Made by a program: the position numbers and the translations under genes. A DNA stretch of 40,079 bases from JBBRGG01 sp038240875 (GTDB taxonomy: Bacteria > Planctomycetota > Phycisphaerae > Phycisphaerales > UBA1924). The notes under the pieces were generated by a model. That model ran no database searches. It saw nothing but the letters and a program-made list of their open reading frames with translations, and was not told the DNA's origin. Shown piece after piece: positions 1-8,812 of the stretch. The stretch covers positions 1-40,079 of the forward strand of contig JBBRGG010000004.1 in NCBI GenBank assembly GCA_038240875.1. Direction: 5' to 3'. How positions within the stretch are numbered: position 1 is the stretch's first letter; every line of letters begins with the position of its first letter.

Positions 1-65
1 GCTCAGTTGGTTAGAGCACCGGGTTGTGATCCTGGGGGTCGCGGGTTCGAGTCCCGTTAGCCACC
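1..65 (+). tRNA. tRNA-His (GTG), 5' end cut by window edge
   Basis: The D-arm remainder, anticodon arm and T-arm are intact. The anticodon stem CCGGG/CCTGG encloses the loop TTGTGAT, giving anticodon GTG. The T-stem is 41-45 paired with 53-57. The 3' acceptor half TAGCCAC is followed by C65, the discriminator typical of tRNA-His. No CCA is encoded. About nine 5' bases lie outside the window. Confidence 0.95.
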
Positions 66-106
66 CTTTTTGCCTTAGGACAAGATTTGTAGTTGCGTTG
101 CGATGC

Positions 107-1240
107 TCAGGCTGCGGTGCGGATTCGCCTTGGGGTGGAAATGCCGATCCGCCAGGGCGCGATGATCCGCACGCCATGGGCTCGGTGCAGCAAACGACGT
201 CGAGCCCACGCGTCAAGCAAAGGCCCCGGCGACAACGTCGCGATTACCTCGGCTTGCGCGGGCTCGCCTTGGGGAACAACACGTACGCCCAATTCTTCGA
301 GTGCAACGCGCACGGCCCACGCATTTTTGCCTTCGTCGACGAGCGTCGCGGTCTCAAATGCTTGACGCGCATACGCCTCGGCGAGGGCGTCACGAGCCGC
401 GGCGAGCCCAGTAAATCGTGCCCAGGTTGCTTCGTCCATTGGTGTGCGCCGCTGAGATCGCAGCGTTGCGCGAGCTTCGAGTAAGCCTTTGGCGTAGCCT
501 TGGAGAGCATTTTCTTTTTCGGCTATCGCGCGATAGCGAGCGCGGTTGCCACGCAGTTCGTGCATGCGTGAATCGTCAGGTGCGTAGCGCTGCGCGACCC
601 ATGAGTTGTTGCGGATCAGGCGTTCAACGATGAGGTTCATGTTGCGATTACGCGAGTCTTTGGCGTGGCGCACGCGAAAGCGAGGATCAAAGCGGACACG
701 CTGGCCTTGCATGAGGAGCTTGGCGGCGAGGTCGTATTCCTCGACGTAATACGAGAACGCTGGGTCGTAACCGCCCGCATCAAGAAACGCACGACGACGG
801 ATCGCGACGCCACAGCCGATGAAGACCTCGGGAAGGCCGCCACTCTCACGCATGTGCACGCCCGCGATGCGTTTGGGGAGAGAAATATCGGCGGAGACAG
901 CGGCGACTTCCGGCGGCGTGGCGTTGAGCGCATGCAAAAAGGATGCATCGACCGGGTACGAATCGTCATCAAGCATGACGATCCACTCGCTACGCGTACT
1001 AGCGACGTTCACACCTTGGTTTCGGGCCGCGGCGCCGATGTTGGTGGTCAGACGGATCTCGCGTACAAGGATGTCGCCTTCGAGGCGCGTGGGAAGAACC
1101 GCGCGCTCGTCGCTGGCGTTGTCGATGACGATGACTTCGGCCCCGCCACTGGCTTTATGCGGGCCAAGCCGCGCGATCTCCGCGAGTGTGTCCAGAAGAC
1201 GGCGAGGACGGTTACGAGTTGGAATGACGTAAGTAAGCAT
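107..1240 (-). CDS. GT2 family glycosyltransferase with C-terminal extension
   Basis: A 377-residue GT-A glycosyltransferase. The N-terminus MLTYVIPTRNRPRRLLDTL is the usual nucleotide-sugar-binding first strand of family GT2, and the acidic triad D91-D93 in VMLDDDSYP is the metal-binding DxD equivalent. A YDLAAKLL segment near residue 170 matches the family's acceptor-side ED/DLA motif. ATG at 1240 was chosen because the domain begins there; the open frame continues to a TTG at 1336 with non-domain sequence. The last ~100 residues (after DALAEAYARQAFETATLVDEG) form a second alpha/beta-looking segment with no clear family assignment, possibly a degenerate Rossmann module like those on two other glycosyltransferases here. 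It lies downstream of the HldE-like gene on the same strand, 241 bases away. Donor and acceptor are unknown; it presumably builds a surface or protein-linked glycan in the cytoplasm. Confidence 0.88.
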   Translation of the reverse strand: MLTYVIPTRNRPRRLLDTLAEIARLGPHKASGGAEVIVIDNASDERAVLPTRLEGDILVREIRLTTNIGAAARNQGVNVASTRSEWIVMLDDDSYPVDASFLHALNATPPEVAAVSADISLPKRIAGVHMRESGGLPEVFIGCGVAIRRRAFLDAGGYDPAFSYYVEEYDLAAKLLMQGQRVRFDPRFRVRHAKDSRNRNMNLIVERLIRNNSWVAQRYAPDDSRMHELRGNRARYRAIAEKENALQGYAKGLLEARATLRSQRRTPMDEATWARFTGLAAARDALAEAYARQAFETATLVDEGKNAWAVRVALEELGVRVVPQGEPAQAEVIATLSPGPLLDAWARRRLLHRAHGVRIIAPWRIGISTPRRIRTAA

Positions 1241-1288
1241 GGGAGAAAGAGAAGGCAAATGTGGCCAGTGGCGAAAGCATTGAAATGA

Positions 1289-1312
1289 CACAGTGGCACA
1301 GTGACACAGTGA
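1289..1312. repeat. 8-bp tandem repeat, three copies
   Basis: Three tandem copies of CACAGTG(G/A), followed by a partial CACA, lie 50-70 bases upstream of the GT2 start codon at 1240 (minus strand). No protein-coding function is apparent. It may affect the leader of that gene, but this is speculative. Confidence 0.7.
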
Positions 1313-1451
1313 CACATATGGAAAGGCAGAAGGCAAGAACGCGTGCTTGCAGTAAAGAGTCTGGGAAGTACGAGAGACGATTTCAAGCGGGAATGTAGAG
1401 TTGGTTTAAGAGTCAGTTTCAGAGCCAGTTGAAGCGACATTTCAGAATAAG

Positions 1452-1472
1452 TGTCTTGACCAGTACAAGACA
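1452..1472 (-). terminator. Hairpin just downstream of the HldE-like gene
   Basis: TGTCTTG and CAAGACA form a perfect 7-bp stem with a 7-base loop, starting 10 bases past the stop of the HldE-like gene on the minus strand. The bases after it are only moderately T-rich (CTTATTCTG), so it is a weak intrinsic terminator at best or an mRNA 3'-end stabiliser. Confidence 0.4.
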
Positions 1473-1481
1473 ATTTCAGAT

Positions 1482-3278
1482 TTAGCTTGCACGTGTTTGC
1501 GAACGTAACACAGGCGCGCGTGCGCTCGCGTTCTCGTTCATCACGCCCAGAATTGTGTGCACCGCCTGTGCCTGCTCGGGCGCGTATGTCAAGTGCGATG
1601 CGTGTACGCGGGCAATGCACTTACGGATATCGTCGGAAGTAATCGGCGTGTTGCCCAATCGCTGCACCTGCGTCGCCGCTGCACACGCGCCGAGGAACGA
1701 CGCCTGCACACTCGTTGCTCCCGCAGCGAACGCGAGCGTCATCGTCGCTAAGAGTGCGTCGCCACAACCAAGCGGATCAAGTGCTATCGGGCAGAGCGCG
1801 GGCACGTGTGCGCTCGTCAGGCGGCGCTGCCATTGCCCTTGGTCGGATGCACTTTGCTCGCTCGCATGATTCTGCGATGAAGCAGCTTCTGTGGCCACGC
1901 CTGTGTGCAGCCGATCAAAGCAAATAAGCCCATCGGCACCCATCGTCACGCACAGGTGGCGTGTCCGCGTTTCATTCATCAAGCTCCACGCGACCATGCC
2001 CAGCCCCTCGGCGTGCGAATGAACCGCGTCGCGCAGTTCCGATTCGCTTGGGCTCAACAAGTCCATGTCGCGGAAGGCGCGAAGGCTCGAACGTTTGCCA
2101 CTGACGTCGCCGGAAAGCACGCCGACATTGGGCCTAATGGCTTGGCACGCGCGGGTGAGCGACCTTGGCGTGAACAAACCCAAACCAAAGTCGGCGATGA
2201 TCGCGGCGTCGGCGTGCGCCGAGAGAGAGCTGCCGGCGACTTCGGCGGCGAGTGCCGCGAAACGGTCTTGCTGCTGCGCGTCAAGCACGTACCGCTCGAG
2301 CAAATCTACCTTCATCATCTTCTGCGCGCCGACCAGGAATCGCTGTTTTTCCGGGATCGGCGATTCGACCGCCAACGAGACAACATCGATTCCCTCGGCG
2401 GCCAAACGCTCGCGCAGCATCAAGGACGAGTTGTCGCTGGGCAAAGGCATCACCAACGTCGCGTGTGCGCCTAGCGCCGCGGCGTGCCTTGCGAGCACCA
2501 TCGCCCCGCCGTCATATTGGCGAGCTTCGAGCGGACGCAAGGTCATGATCGGGCTTTCGCCCGCGACCTCTGGGCGATCGCAGAGGATGTAGGTATCGAT
2601 GATGGGCTCGCCAACGATGACGATCCGCTTGCCACGCATCTGCGAGATGATGCTAAAGAGCGCGGGGCCAGCGAGCGAGTCGAGTCGCGAGAGTTCGGCG
2701 AGACGCTGGGCGTATGGATCTACCGACCGTTCCATCGCCGCTATGAGCGCAGTTGAACTGAAGACAACGTCGCCGGAAGAAAACACGACGCGGCCGCCAT
2801 GCTTCTCAACAACAGCACGTTCAGCTTGGAAACGCGGGTCGCGGTTGCGCTCGTATTCCTTGCCTTTGACATAGACATCGGGCTGTGCGGCTTCGAGCAA
2901 TTCGACCGCGGTAGGCTCTGCGGCGATATGAACGTAATCGACGAACTCAAGAGCCGCAAGATTCTCGGCACGCAGCTCTTCGGGGATCAGCGGACGGCCT
3001 TGGCCTTTGTTGATGAGGCTGTCAGCGGTGACAGAAACTAATAGCGCGTCGCCCAGACTTTTGGCCTGACGCAGATGGCGGACGTGCCCGGGGTGCACGA
3101 TGTCGAAGCAGCCATGGCAGACTACGAGGCGAACGCCCTTGGCGCGAAGATCTGCTCGCAGGCGAGCAATATCAGCGCGCGAGAGCAGCTTCCCGAGGGT
3201 TCGAACGCCAGAAGTTGGGCCAGAAGTTGGTTCGGGATACGAGTTGTGGTCTTTGGGCGGGTTCACGCAACGGTACAC
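1482..3278 (-). CDS. HldE-like bifunctional sugar nucleotidylyltransferase / PfkB-type kinase, domains in reversed order
   Basis: About 598 residues. The N-terminal domain carries CHGCFDIVHPGHVRHL (near residues 55-68), the GxFDxxHxGH signature of the RfaE/HldE cytidylyltransferase fold, followed by the family's PDVYVKGKEY and a GG-x-V-x-F segment. From about residue 210 a PfkB/ribokinase domain begins (RIVIVGEPIIDTY) and ends with DPLGCGDA, where D507 is the expected catalytic base. E. coli HldE has kinase first and transferase second; here the order is reversed. By family it should phosphorylate a heptose-phosphate-like sugar and then nucleotidylate it; the exact substrate cannot be read from sequence. 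No ATG is available: GTG at 3278 was chosen, with GTG 3266 and TTG 3287 as alternatives. A PTSGPTSG repeat lies in the N-terminal linker. It is divergent from the CgeB-like gene, sharing a ~150-base promoter region. Confidence 0.88.
   Translation of the reverse strand: MYRCVNPPKDHNSYPEPTSGPTSGVRTLGKLLSRADIARLRADLRAKGVRLVVCHGCFDIVHPGHVRHLRQAKSLGDALLVSVTADSLINKGQGRPLIPEELRAENLAALEFVDYVHIAAEPTAVELLEAAQPDVYVKGKEYERNRDPRFQAERAVVEKHGGRVVFSSGDVVFSSTALIAAMERSVDPYAQRLAELSRLDSLAGPALFSIISQMRGKRIVIVGEPIIDTYILCDRPEVAGESPIMTLRPLEARQYDGGAMVLARHAAALGAHATLVMPLPSDNSSLMLRERLAAEGIDVVSLAVESPIPEKQRFLVGAQKMMKVDLLERYVLDAQQQDRFAALAAEVAGSSLSAHADAAIIADFGLGLFTPRSLTRACQAIRPNVGVLSGDVSGKRSSLRAFRDMDLLSPSESELRDAVHSHAEGLGMVAWSLMNETRTRHLCVTMGADGLICFDRLHTGVATEAASSQNHASEQSASDQGQWQRRLTSAHVPALCPIALDPLGCGDALLATMTLAFAAGATSVQASFLGACAAATQVQRLGNTPITSDDIRKCIARVHASHLTYAPEQAQAVHTILGVMNENASARAPVLRSQTRAS
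3207..3230. repeat. 12-bp direct tandem repeat (2 copies)
   Basis: Two exact copies of GCCAGAAGTTGG in the N-terminal linker of the HldE-like gene; on the minus strand they encode PTSG twice. The same 12-mer occurs once more near 5283 inside the CgeB-like gene in a different coding context. Confidence 0.8.
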
Positions 3279-3426
3279 ATCGGCCAAAGTCGGCTGATTT
3301 CATCGACCTTTGTGCAAGCTGTTTCGTTTGGAGTAAGAAATTGCATGGGCGCCATTGGCGGCACCGCGAAGTAGCAGAGGTTTTGTGCAATTATCGCAGA
3401 CGAGTAGAAGTTGTCGATATACAACC

Positions 3427-6183
3427 GTGTCTCCAAACACCAAGCCAATCCCGACCAAGTCACAACCTGAGTCGTCCGCTGCGCGAGGAGCCATCGTCGA
3501 TTCCCCACCTGCGGCACACGCAAAGCCGCCGACGACCATGCAGGAACTCCTGCTACTGGGAAATACTCCGGGCAAGTCGTGGGATTTTCTTGCGCACGCG
3601 CAAGGTGCGACGCAATATTTTGCGCAGTTTCCCGCGTTGCGGTTTCTTTTCGCAGCGAACTTGGCTCAGGTGCGCGTACCAGAATTAGCACTCGAACAAC
3701 TCGTGGCTTTGGGGCATGATGCACAGACACACCCCGATGTCGTCGCGCTCCGAACCGCAATCGAGGCAATCGCGCCCTCCAAGCCTGCGCCTAGCACTTG
3801 GACGAGCGCGTGTGCGCGGGTCGAAGCAGCCTTGGGCGTGCGCATGCCCGTGGTACTTCGCGCTGCCTTGCACGAACTTTCCGAACGTAGTCCAGGTTCT
3901 ACTTCCGCAGGTAATTTCGATGGCCAGCCTTGTGATGTCTTTCTCGCCTCTGATGGCAACTTGATCCTGCGCGATGCCGCGAATCCAGAGACGAATCCAA
4001 GTACCACGACCTGGCAAGACCCGACGAACTGGGCCGCACTCGCCGACGTTACTCGCGCAATTGCCCCCTGGGTACCCAAGCGGCAAGGCGGCACAAGTCC
4101 TGAGATCGGCTTCACGTTCCCGGTCGTCGTCGATGGCGCGCTCCCGCCTTGCGTGCTCGCGCGAATTTGGTACGCAACCAGCGAGCCTTACCTCGGGCAC
4201 ACGCCCCGGATCTTCTGCGTCAACACGTCGGCGTGGGAATGTGCAATCGGCCTGGCGATCCTCGCGATGAACACTCGCGTAGGAAAAGCACGTGAAACTT
4301 CATTGAATTTGGATGATTCGTGCGAGCGTGGTGCACTCCTCTCGGATCCACGCGTGGTCTTTCTCGTAGGTCCAGAAGCTCAAGCACAGCTGCGGTCGGC
4401 ACTCACCGAGCACATCGAAGTAGCGATGCCTTTGACCGTGGTCACGGCTCCATTGTGCAAAGCACACACGCAAGCCGCCCTGATCATTCAAGAAGCCCGC
4501 ACGCTGCAAAGTAACGCGCGAGGCGAGATTGCTGAAGCACTCACAGCGCAAGCGGCCTCTCGCACCAGCGCCTACTGGAAAGAACGATTGCTTGATGCGC
4601 TTTCGCCCACAAGCAATCAGGCCAACCAGAGCGACACGAAAATTCCACGCGAGCGCAGACGCATTCTCATTCCCACCAGCAGATACACGACCTATCTCCA
4701 GCACGCTGCGCAAGGCCTCGCTGTCGCATTTGAGCACGCGGGCTTCGATGCCTTTGTCTCAATCGAGCCAGATATGCACAGCGTCTTTGATCCGCTCGCT
4801 CGGCTCAAGGCGATGCACGACGTGAATCCCGACATCGTTGTTCGCATGAATTCGCCACGCATGCATGGCGTGGACGCGGGGCTTGAATTGGCGATGCGCG
4901 TGCCCACGGTGTGCTGGGTGCAGGACGCGATGCCTCATTTATTTGACCACGAGCTTGCACAGTCGATGGGGCCGATGGACGTGCTGGTTGGTTGCCGCGT
5001 GCCAGAACTGGTGCGAAGCTTTGGGTATCCGGCAGAGCGCAGCGGCGCGATGCCGGTGGTCGCCGATGAATCTCGGTTTGGCGTGAAGAGCTTTCAACAC
5101 GAACGCGCACACGAATGCGCACGTGAAGTCGCACGTGAAGTCGCACGTGAAGTCGCACGTGAACTCGCACGTGAAGTCATGGACGGAGCCCAGCGTGATG
5201 ATCTCACCTGCGAGATTGCCTACGCGAGCCATCACGCAAAAACACCGCTGGAATTGCACCATAAAATCGTACGTGAATCGCCGCCAGAAGTTGGCCCGAT
5301 CTTGGAACGCGTGTATCCCTTCGCTCTCAAGTACGCGAAGGATCCATTTGGATTGCCCTTAAAGGCGTGGCTGCGCGAGCGGGTGCGTGACGCGCTGCGC
5401 GATGAGATGGGCATCGAGCCCGACGCCGCGACTGTGGCAAAGGTGCACAATTCCTACGCATTGGCGATTGCCGACCGCGCTCTACGCCATGAGGTGCTAG
5501 GCTGGGCCGCGAAGATCGCTGAGGCACGCGGCTGGCGATTCTCCATCTTTGGCAACGGTTGGGACACCCACCCCACGCTTGCACGCTACGCAAAGCCCGC
5601 GCTCGCGCACGATACCGATCTCGCGCTGAGCTACGCACAGGCCAAAGTCCACTTACACATGTCGCACCATGGCCCTTTGCACCAGCGCGTCTTTGAGTGT
5701 GCGCTCAGTGGCGGGTTACCTTGCGTGCTCGTCACGCCATCGTTTGTTTCTTCGCTCGTTGCCTGGTCCAATTGCGAGGCGCTTGAAACCACTCATTCAA
5801 ATTCGGCGGCTAGTGGAATCCAAGTCGGCACGCCCGTGGCAAATCACTGGGCATCGTTGGCGTCGTGTGCCGCGATGCAGCGACTATGCGTGACCGATCA
5901 CCCGTGGTATCCGCGCGAAGGTAAAGCGGTATACGCCTTCCCGAAAGATCGAATCGCCGACACGGAATCCGCCGCGGGCGACCTCACGCTTGCGCTGTGC
6001 GAATCTGCATTTCGCGATTCGGCGAACCTGGAACGCGTTGTCGAACGCGCCTGCGAAAGCACATCGAATTGGCGTTCAAGCGCATCGAGCGCGATCTCAA
6101 CGCGCGTTCGCGCAAGGCTCACGCACGCCGCCCTTGTTGATCTTGTGCGCACGCTCATGCGCGGCGCAATCGAAGCGACGTAA
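3427..6183 (+). CDS. Large CgeB-like glycosyltransferase with long N-terminal region
   Basis: About 918 residues. The C-terminal part, from roughly residue 420, is a GT-B-like fold of the CgeB/Glyco_trans_1_2 type. It has RRRILIPTSRYTTYLQHAAQ at its start, a middle NPDIVVRMNS...TVCWVQDAMPHLF segment, and WRFSIFGNGWDTHP...VHLHMSHHGPLHQRVFECALSGGLP near the end. The N-terminal ~400 residues are mixed helical sequence that I do not recognise. CgeB-like enzymes often sit in flagellin or surface glycosylation clusters, which fits the neighbours. Start is uncertain: GTG 3427 gives a Pro/Ser-rich leader, ATG 3538 (MQELLLLGN) starts directly at folded-looking sequence, and TTG 3355 is less likely. 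An AREV tetrapeptide repeat (5105-5176) interrupts the protein between two sub-domains. Confidence 0.85.
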   Translation: MSPNTKPIPTKSQPESSAARGAIVDSPPAAHAKPPTTMQELLLLGNTPGKSWDFLAHAQGATQYFAQFPALRFLFAANLAQVRVPELALEQLVALGHDAQTHPDVVALRTAIEAIAPSKPAPSTWTSACARVEAALGVRMPVVLRAALHELSERSPGSTSAGNFDGQPCDVFLASDGNLILRDAANPETNPSTTTWQDPTNWAALADVTRAIAPWVPKRQGGTSPEIGFTFPVVVDGALPPCVLARIWYATSEPYLGHTPRIFCVNTSAWECAIGLAILAMNTRVGKARETSLNLDDSCERGALLSDPRVVFLVGPEAQAQLRSALTEHIEVAMPLTVVTAPLCKAHTQAALIIQEARTLQSNARGEIAEALTAQAASRTSAYWKERLLDALSPTSNQANQSDTKIPRERRRILIPTSRYTTYLQHAAQGLAVAFEHAGFDAFVSIEPDMHSVFDPLARLKAMHDVNPDIVVRMNSPRMHGVDAGLELAMRVPTVCWVQDAMPHLFDHELAQSMGPMDVLVGCRVPELVRSFGYPAERSGAMPVVADESRFGVKSFQHERAHECAREVAREVAREVARELAREVMDGAQRDDLTCEIAYASHHAKTPLELHHKIVRESPPEVGPILERVYPFALKYAKDPFGLPLKAWLRERVRDALRDEMGIEPDAATVAKVHNSYALAIADRALRHEVLGWAAKIAEARGWRFSIFGNGWDTHPTLARYAKPALAHDTDLALSYAQAKVHLHMSHHGPLHQRVFECALSGGLPCVLVTPSFVSSLVAWSNCEALETTHSNSAASGIQVGTPVANHWASLASCAAMQRLCVTDHPWYPREGKAVYAFPKDRIADTESAAGDLTLALCESAFRDSANLERVVERACESTSNWRSSASSAISTRVRARLTHAALVDLVRTLMRGAIEAT
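5105..5176. repeat. 12-bp tandem repeat, six units, in coding sequence
   Basis: Six units close to TCGCACGTGAAG, the first one diverged. In frame they encode a repeated ARE(V/L) tetrapeptide (Ala-Arg-Glu-Val) likely to form a charged helix. Each well-conserved unit contains the palindrome CACGTG. The units differ from each other by only one or two bases, suggesting recent expansion. Confidence 0.92.
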
Positions 6184-6204
6184 GAGATTTCATACGCCGC
6201 GCGG

Positions 6205-7752
6205 TCACGCATAGAACCGGTACACACGCACACCCTTATCGCGCAAGGGTTGGCAGCGTTGGTAGATCGCTTCTTCGTGCACATCGCTGCTGATCAAGAC
6301 CGCGTCGCTATCGCTGAGCGATTCAGGCCTTGCAACACGCACGCCGTTTGGCAGCTTTGTGTCCAGCGAGGCATAGTCATCAACAACGCCGACGATTGTG
6401 GGCCAACCGTCTTTGATTCTCCTTTCCGAATCGTGCTGCCACATGCTTAAAAGCCTGCGTGTGTGCCGCCCCGCGCCAAAGAGCCAAAGGGAAGTCGCGC
6501 CACCGCGAGCCAGATCGTTTGATAGTTCACGTGCAATCGTGCCCGCTACTTCACGAACTCGCGACGCAAAGCACACATTCTCGGCGACCTCCGCCCGTAC
6601 TCGCTTCGCTGCTCGCACGCGTAGTAACGTATCAATGGCTTCTCGCGTGGGTTTAGCCGTAACCCCGTGCGTCGCGTGCATGATCGCGCGAAGAAGTCCA
6701 TCATCTTTTTGATCAGGTTCGCCGTTTGGACCTGGTTCACTCTTGAGATCTGGTTTGCCATTTGAGTAAGCGTGGGACTCGGAAGCACCAATTGCGTATT
6801 CCGCCGCAATTGCGCATAGCGCGTCGTGCTGAGCGCTGCTCGCGCCAAGACTATCCAGTGTTGGCAGTTTCGCAAAGGCCTTTGCTCGCGCGCGAGCCGC
6901 ATAAAAGGCTTGTAGCCGCTGGCCATCAAGGCTCGGCGTGCTCGCGCCGCCATTGCCACTCCAACCACCAATTGCGCCCGCGCCAGCCGAATGACGCAGC
7001 CGATGCCGATACAGCATCGCCGGGTGCGACACAATCTCACACTCTTGAGCGAGCCGCAGCCAAAGGTCATAATCCTGCGCCCGCGCGAAGCTCTCGTCGT
7101 ACCCGCCCACGGCTTTGAGCGCACTGGCTCGAAGCAACGCCGACCCATGCGCGTACGGATTCTCCCAAAGCAAATGCCACGGCGCGAGCGACGAATCGTG
7201 TACCGCGTCGTACGCGCACACGCGCGCGTCTCTCGCGTCTACGCTCTCCCACGCACAAAAACACGCACCTGCATGTGGATTTGCTTCGAGCAGAGCAAGC
7301 TGCAGTTCAAGCCGATTCGCCGGGCACCAGTCGTCGGCGTCCATACGCGCGATATACATCGCTCCTGATTCTTGAATCACCACATTTGCAGCCTTGGCTA
7401 GGCTCGCCTCGGTAAGCTCGCGCACGACTACACGCGGCACCACACTTGGCACCACACGCGAACCATCTCGCTGGCTTTCTCCTTCGTTTCCACGCGCTCT
7501 TCGCGTTCCCGCCCGCATCGCGATGTCAATTGCGGTTGCTCGCGTCGCGGCATCGCTGCCATTGAGTACGAGCCAAAGCGTCACGGAAACCTTCTCCGAT
7601 TGCGTGAGAGTTTGCTCAAGAATGCACGCCGCCGCTTCGCGAAGCGTGCCCGCGTCGCGATACACCGGCATCGCCACGGCGATCGATATAATTGCCGCAT
7701 CGGCGTTGCCTTGGTTGACCGTTGCGTTGAGTTTGGGCGCTGGAGTTAACAT
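6205..7752 (-). CDS. GT2 glycosyltransferase with C-terminal GxGRHT Rossmann-like module
   Basis: A 515-residue protein. The GT2 domain starts near residue 26 (ISIAVAMPVYRDAGTLREA), has the metal-binding MDADDW motif, and a GGYDESFARAQDYDLWLRLA segment typical of family GT2. After a low-complexity linker (near KSEPGPNGEPDQKDD) and a helical stretch, the last ~95 residues form a separate nucleotide-binding-like domain: LWLFGAGRHTRRLL, IVGVVDD, LISSDVHEEAI and KGVRVYRFYA. The same module ends the GT4 at 13503-15386. ATG at 7752; no clear Shine-Dalgarno. It is convergent with the CgeB-like gene (21-base gap) and divergent from the methyltransferase at 7924 across 171 bases. A GT2 that transfers an unknown sugar, with a possible extra modifying or regulatory domain. 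Confidence 0.9.
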   Translation of the reverse strand: MLTPAPKLNATVNQGNADAAIISIAVAMPVYRDAGTLREAAACILEQTLTQSEKVSVTLWLVLNGSDAATRATAIDIAMRAGTRRARGNEGESQRDGSRVVPSVVPRVVVRELTEASLAKAANVVIQESGAMYIARMDADDWCPANRLELQLALLEANPHAGACFCAWESVDARDARVCAYDAVHDSSLAPWHLLWENPYAHGSALLRASALKAVGGYDESFARAQDYDLWLRLAQECEIVSHPAMLYRHRLRHSAGAGAIGGWSGNGGASTPSLDGQRLQAFYAARARAKAFAKLPTLDSLGASSAQHDALCAIAAEYAIGASESHAYSNGKPDLKSEPGPNGEPDQKDDGLLRAIMHATHGVTAKPTREAIDTLLRVRAAKRVRAEVAENVCFASRVREVAGTIARELSNDLARGGATSLWLFGAGRHTRRLLSMWQHDSERRIKDGWPTIVGVVDDYASLDTKLPNGVRVARPESLSDSDAVLISSDVHEEAIYQRCQPLRDKGVRVYRFYA

Positions 7753-7923
7753 GGCGTGTATTAGATCGGTTAAATCTGCCTCGCAGCCTTATTCATAGCG
7801 ATCTTCTAGGCGAGCACCCTCCCAACGCACCGCACCCCACCACCACCCCGCCTCACTCTCTCCCCGGCAAGCACTCCAAACCAGAAAGTGTGGCGTCATC
7901 GGCCTTGAGGTCGATGCAATCAC

Positions 7924-8628
7924 ATGAAACAGCAAGGCCAACTCCTCGAATCTGCCACTTCAAACGCCAACGCCCGGTTCTTGTATCCGATCCCTGCCGC
8001 GTACACCAATCGTGCTGGCAAGGCTATCTACATCGCCACCAAATACGCATCGATCCTTGGCGGTTCCGTTCTTGATGTTGGCTGCGATGAGAAGCAACTT
8101 TCCAAGCTCATTCCATCAACCGCCACGTACCTAGGCATCGACATGAGCTCTGCTGCCGACATTGTCCTCAATCTTGAAGATGCAAAGCTGCCCCTCGCCG
8201 ACCGCGCAATTGACACAGTGCTCGCGTGCGATGTGCTGGAACATTTGGAACAAATACACGCCGTCTTTGATGAGTTGTGCCGGGTTGCGAAGTATCGCGT
8301 GATCGTCTCGCTACCCAACCCAATGCTTGCCTTCATGCACGCCCTTGCTCATGAAGATATTGGCGAGCGCGAAGGCACAAACAAAGGCCTCAAGTACTAT
8401 GGCTTACCTGTCGAGCGCCCACGCGACCGCCATCGCTGGTTCTTTAGTAGTGAAGAAGCTCAGCGATTTGTCCGCGAACGAGGCAAGCTCAACGCCATGC
8501 GAATCGAACAGCTCGACTTTGAAGCCTATCCCGAACCGCCCCCATACTTCTCGCGTTCGGGGCGTGTGCTTTCTAACTCTCCAACGTTTTCTCAAGGCAC
8601 AATGTGGGCCGTTCTGTCGCGTACTTAA
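7924..8628 (+). CDS. Class I SAM-dependent methyltransferase
   Basis: A 234-residue protein with a Methyltransf_11-like core. SAM-binding motif I is VLDVGCDEKQL (D51; the later glycines of the usual GxGxG are replaced by DEK), motif II is YLGIDMS, and motif IV is TVLACDVLEHL, followed by VIVSLPNP. The C-terminal part (DRHRWFFSSEEAQRFV) resembles sugar or lipid-linked-sugar methyltransferases found in polysaccharide clusters. The start ATG 7924 directly precedes sequence leading to motif I. It is followed after 184 bases by the five-gene operon and may be transcribed separately. Predicted to methylate a glycan residue; the acceptor is not known. Confidence 0.85.
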   Translation: MKQQGQLLESATSNANARFLYPIPAAYTNRAGKAIYIATKYASILGGSVLDVGCDEKQLSKLIPSTATYLGIDMSSAADIVLNLEDAKLPLADRAIDTVLACDVLEHLEQIHAVFDELCRVAKYRVIVSLPNPMLAFMHALAHEDIGEREGTNKGLKYYGLPVERPRDRHRWFFSSEEAQRFVRERGKLNAMRIEQLDFEAYPEPPPYFSRSGRVLSNSPTFSQGTMWAVLSRT

Positions 8629-8812
8629 ACCATTGAAAGGTCTTTGATCGGGTATTTCCTCATCTTGATACTACACATTCCACATGATTTCCGGACGCTT
8701 GGCTCAGTGTTGGCGATTCTGGTGCCGATAAGGAATGGTGAAGTAGGGGAGTCGATGTCACACGTCGCACGCTTTACGCGGCACGTTTGCCACACAGCAC
8801 GAGATCGAGCCA

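Noticed and set aside
1..65. tRNA-His as an integration site for the glycan cluster
   Set aside because: No integrase and no second copy of the tRNA 3' end were found in the window.
665..1288. A 207-codon open frame on plus opposite the first GT2 gene
   Set aside because: The minus-strand frame has clear GT2 motifs; the plus frame shows no family likeness and is a shadow of GC-rich coding DNA.
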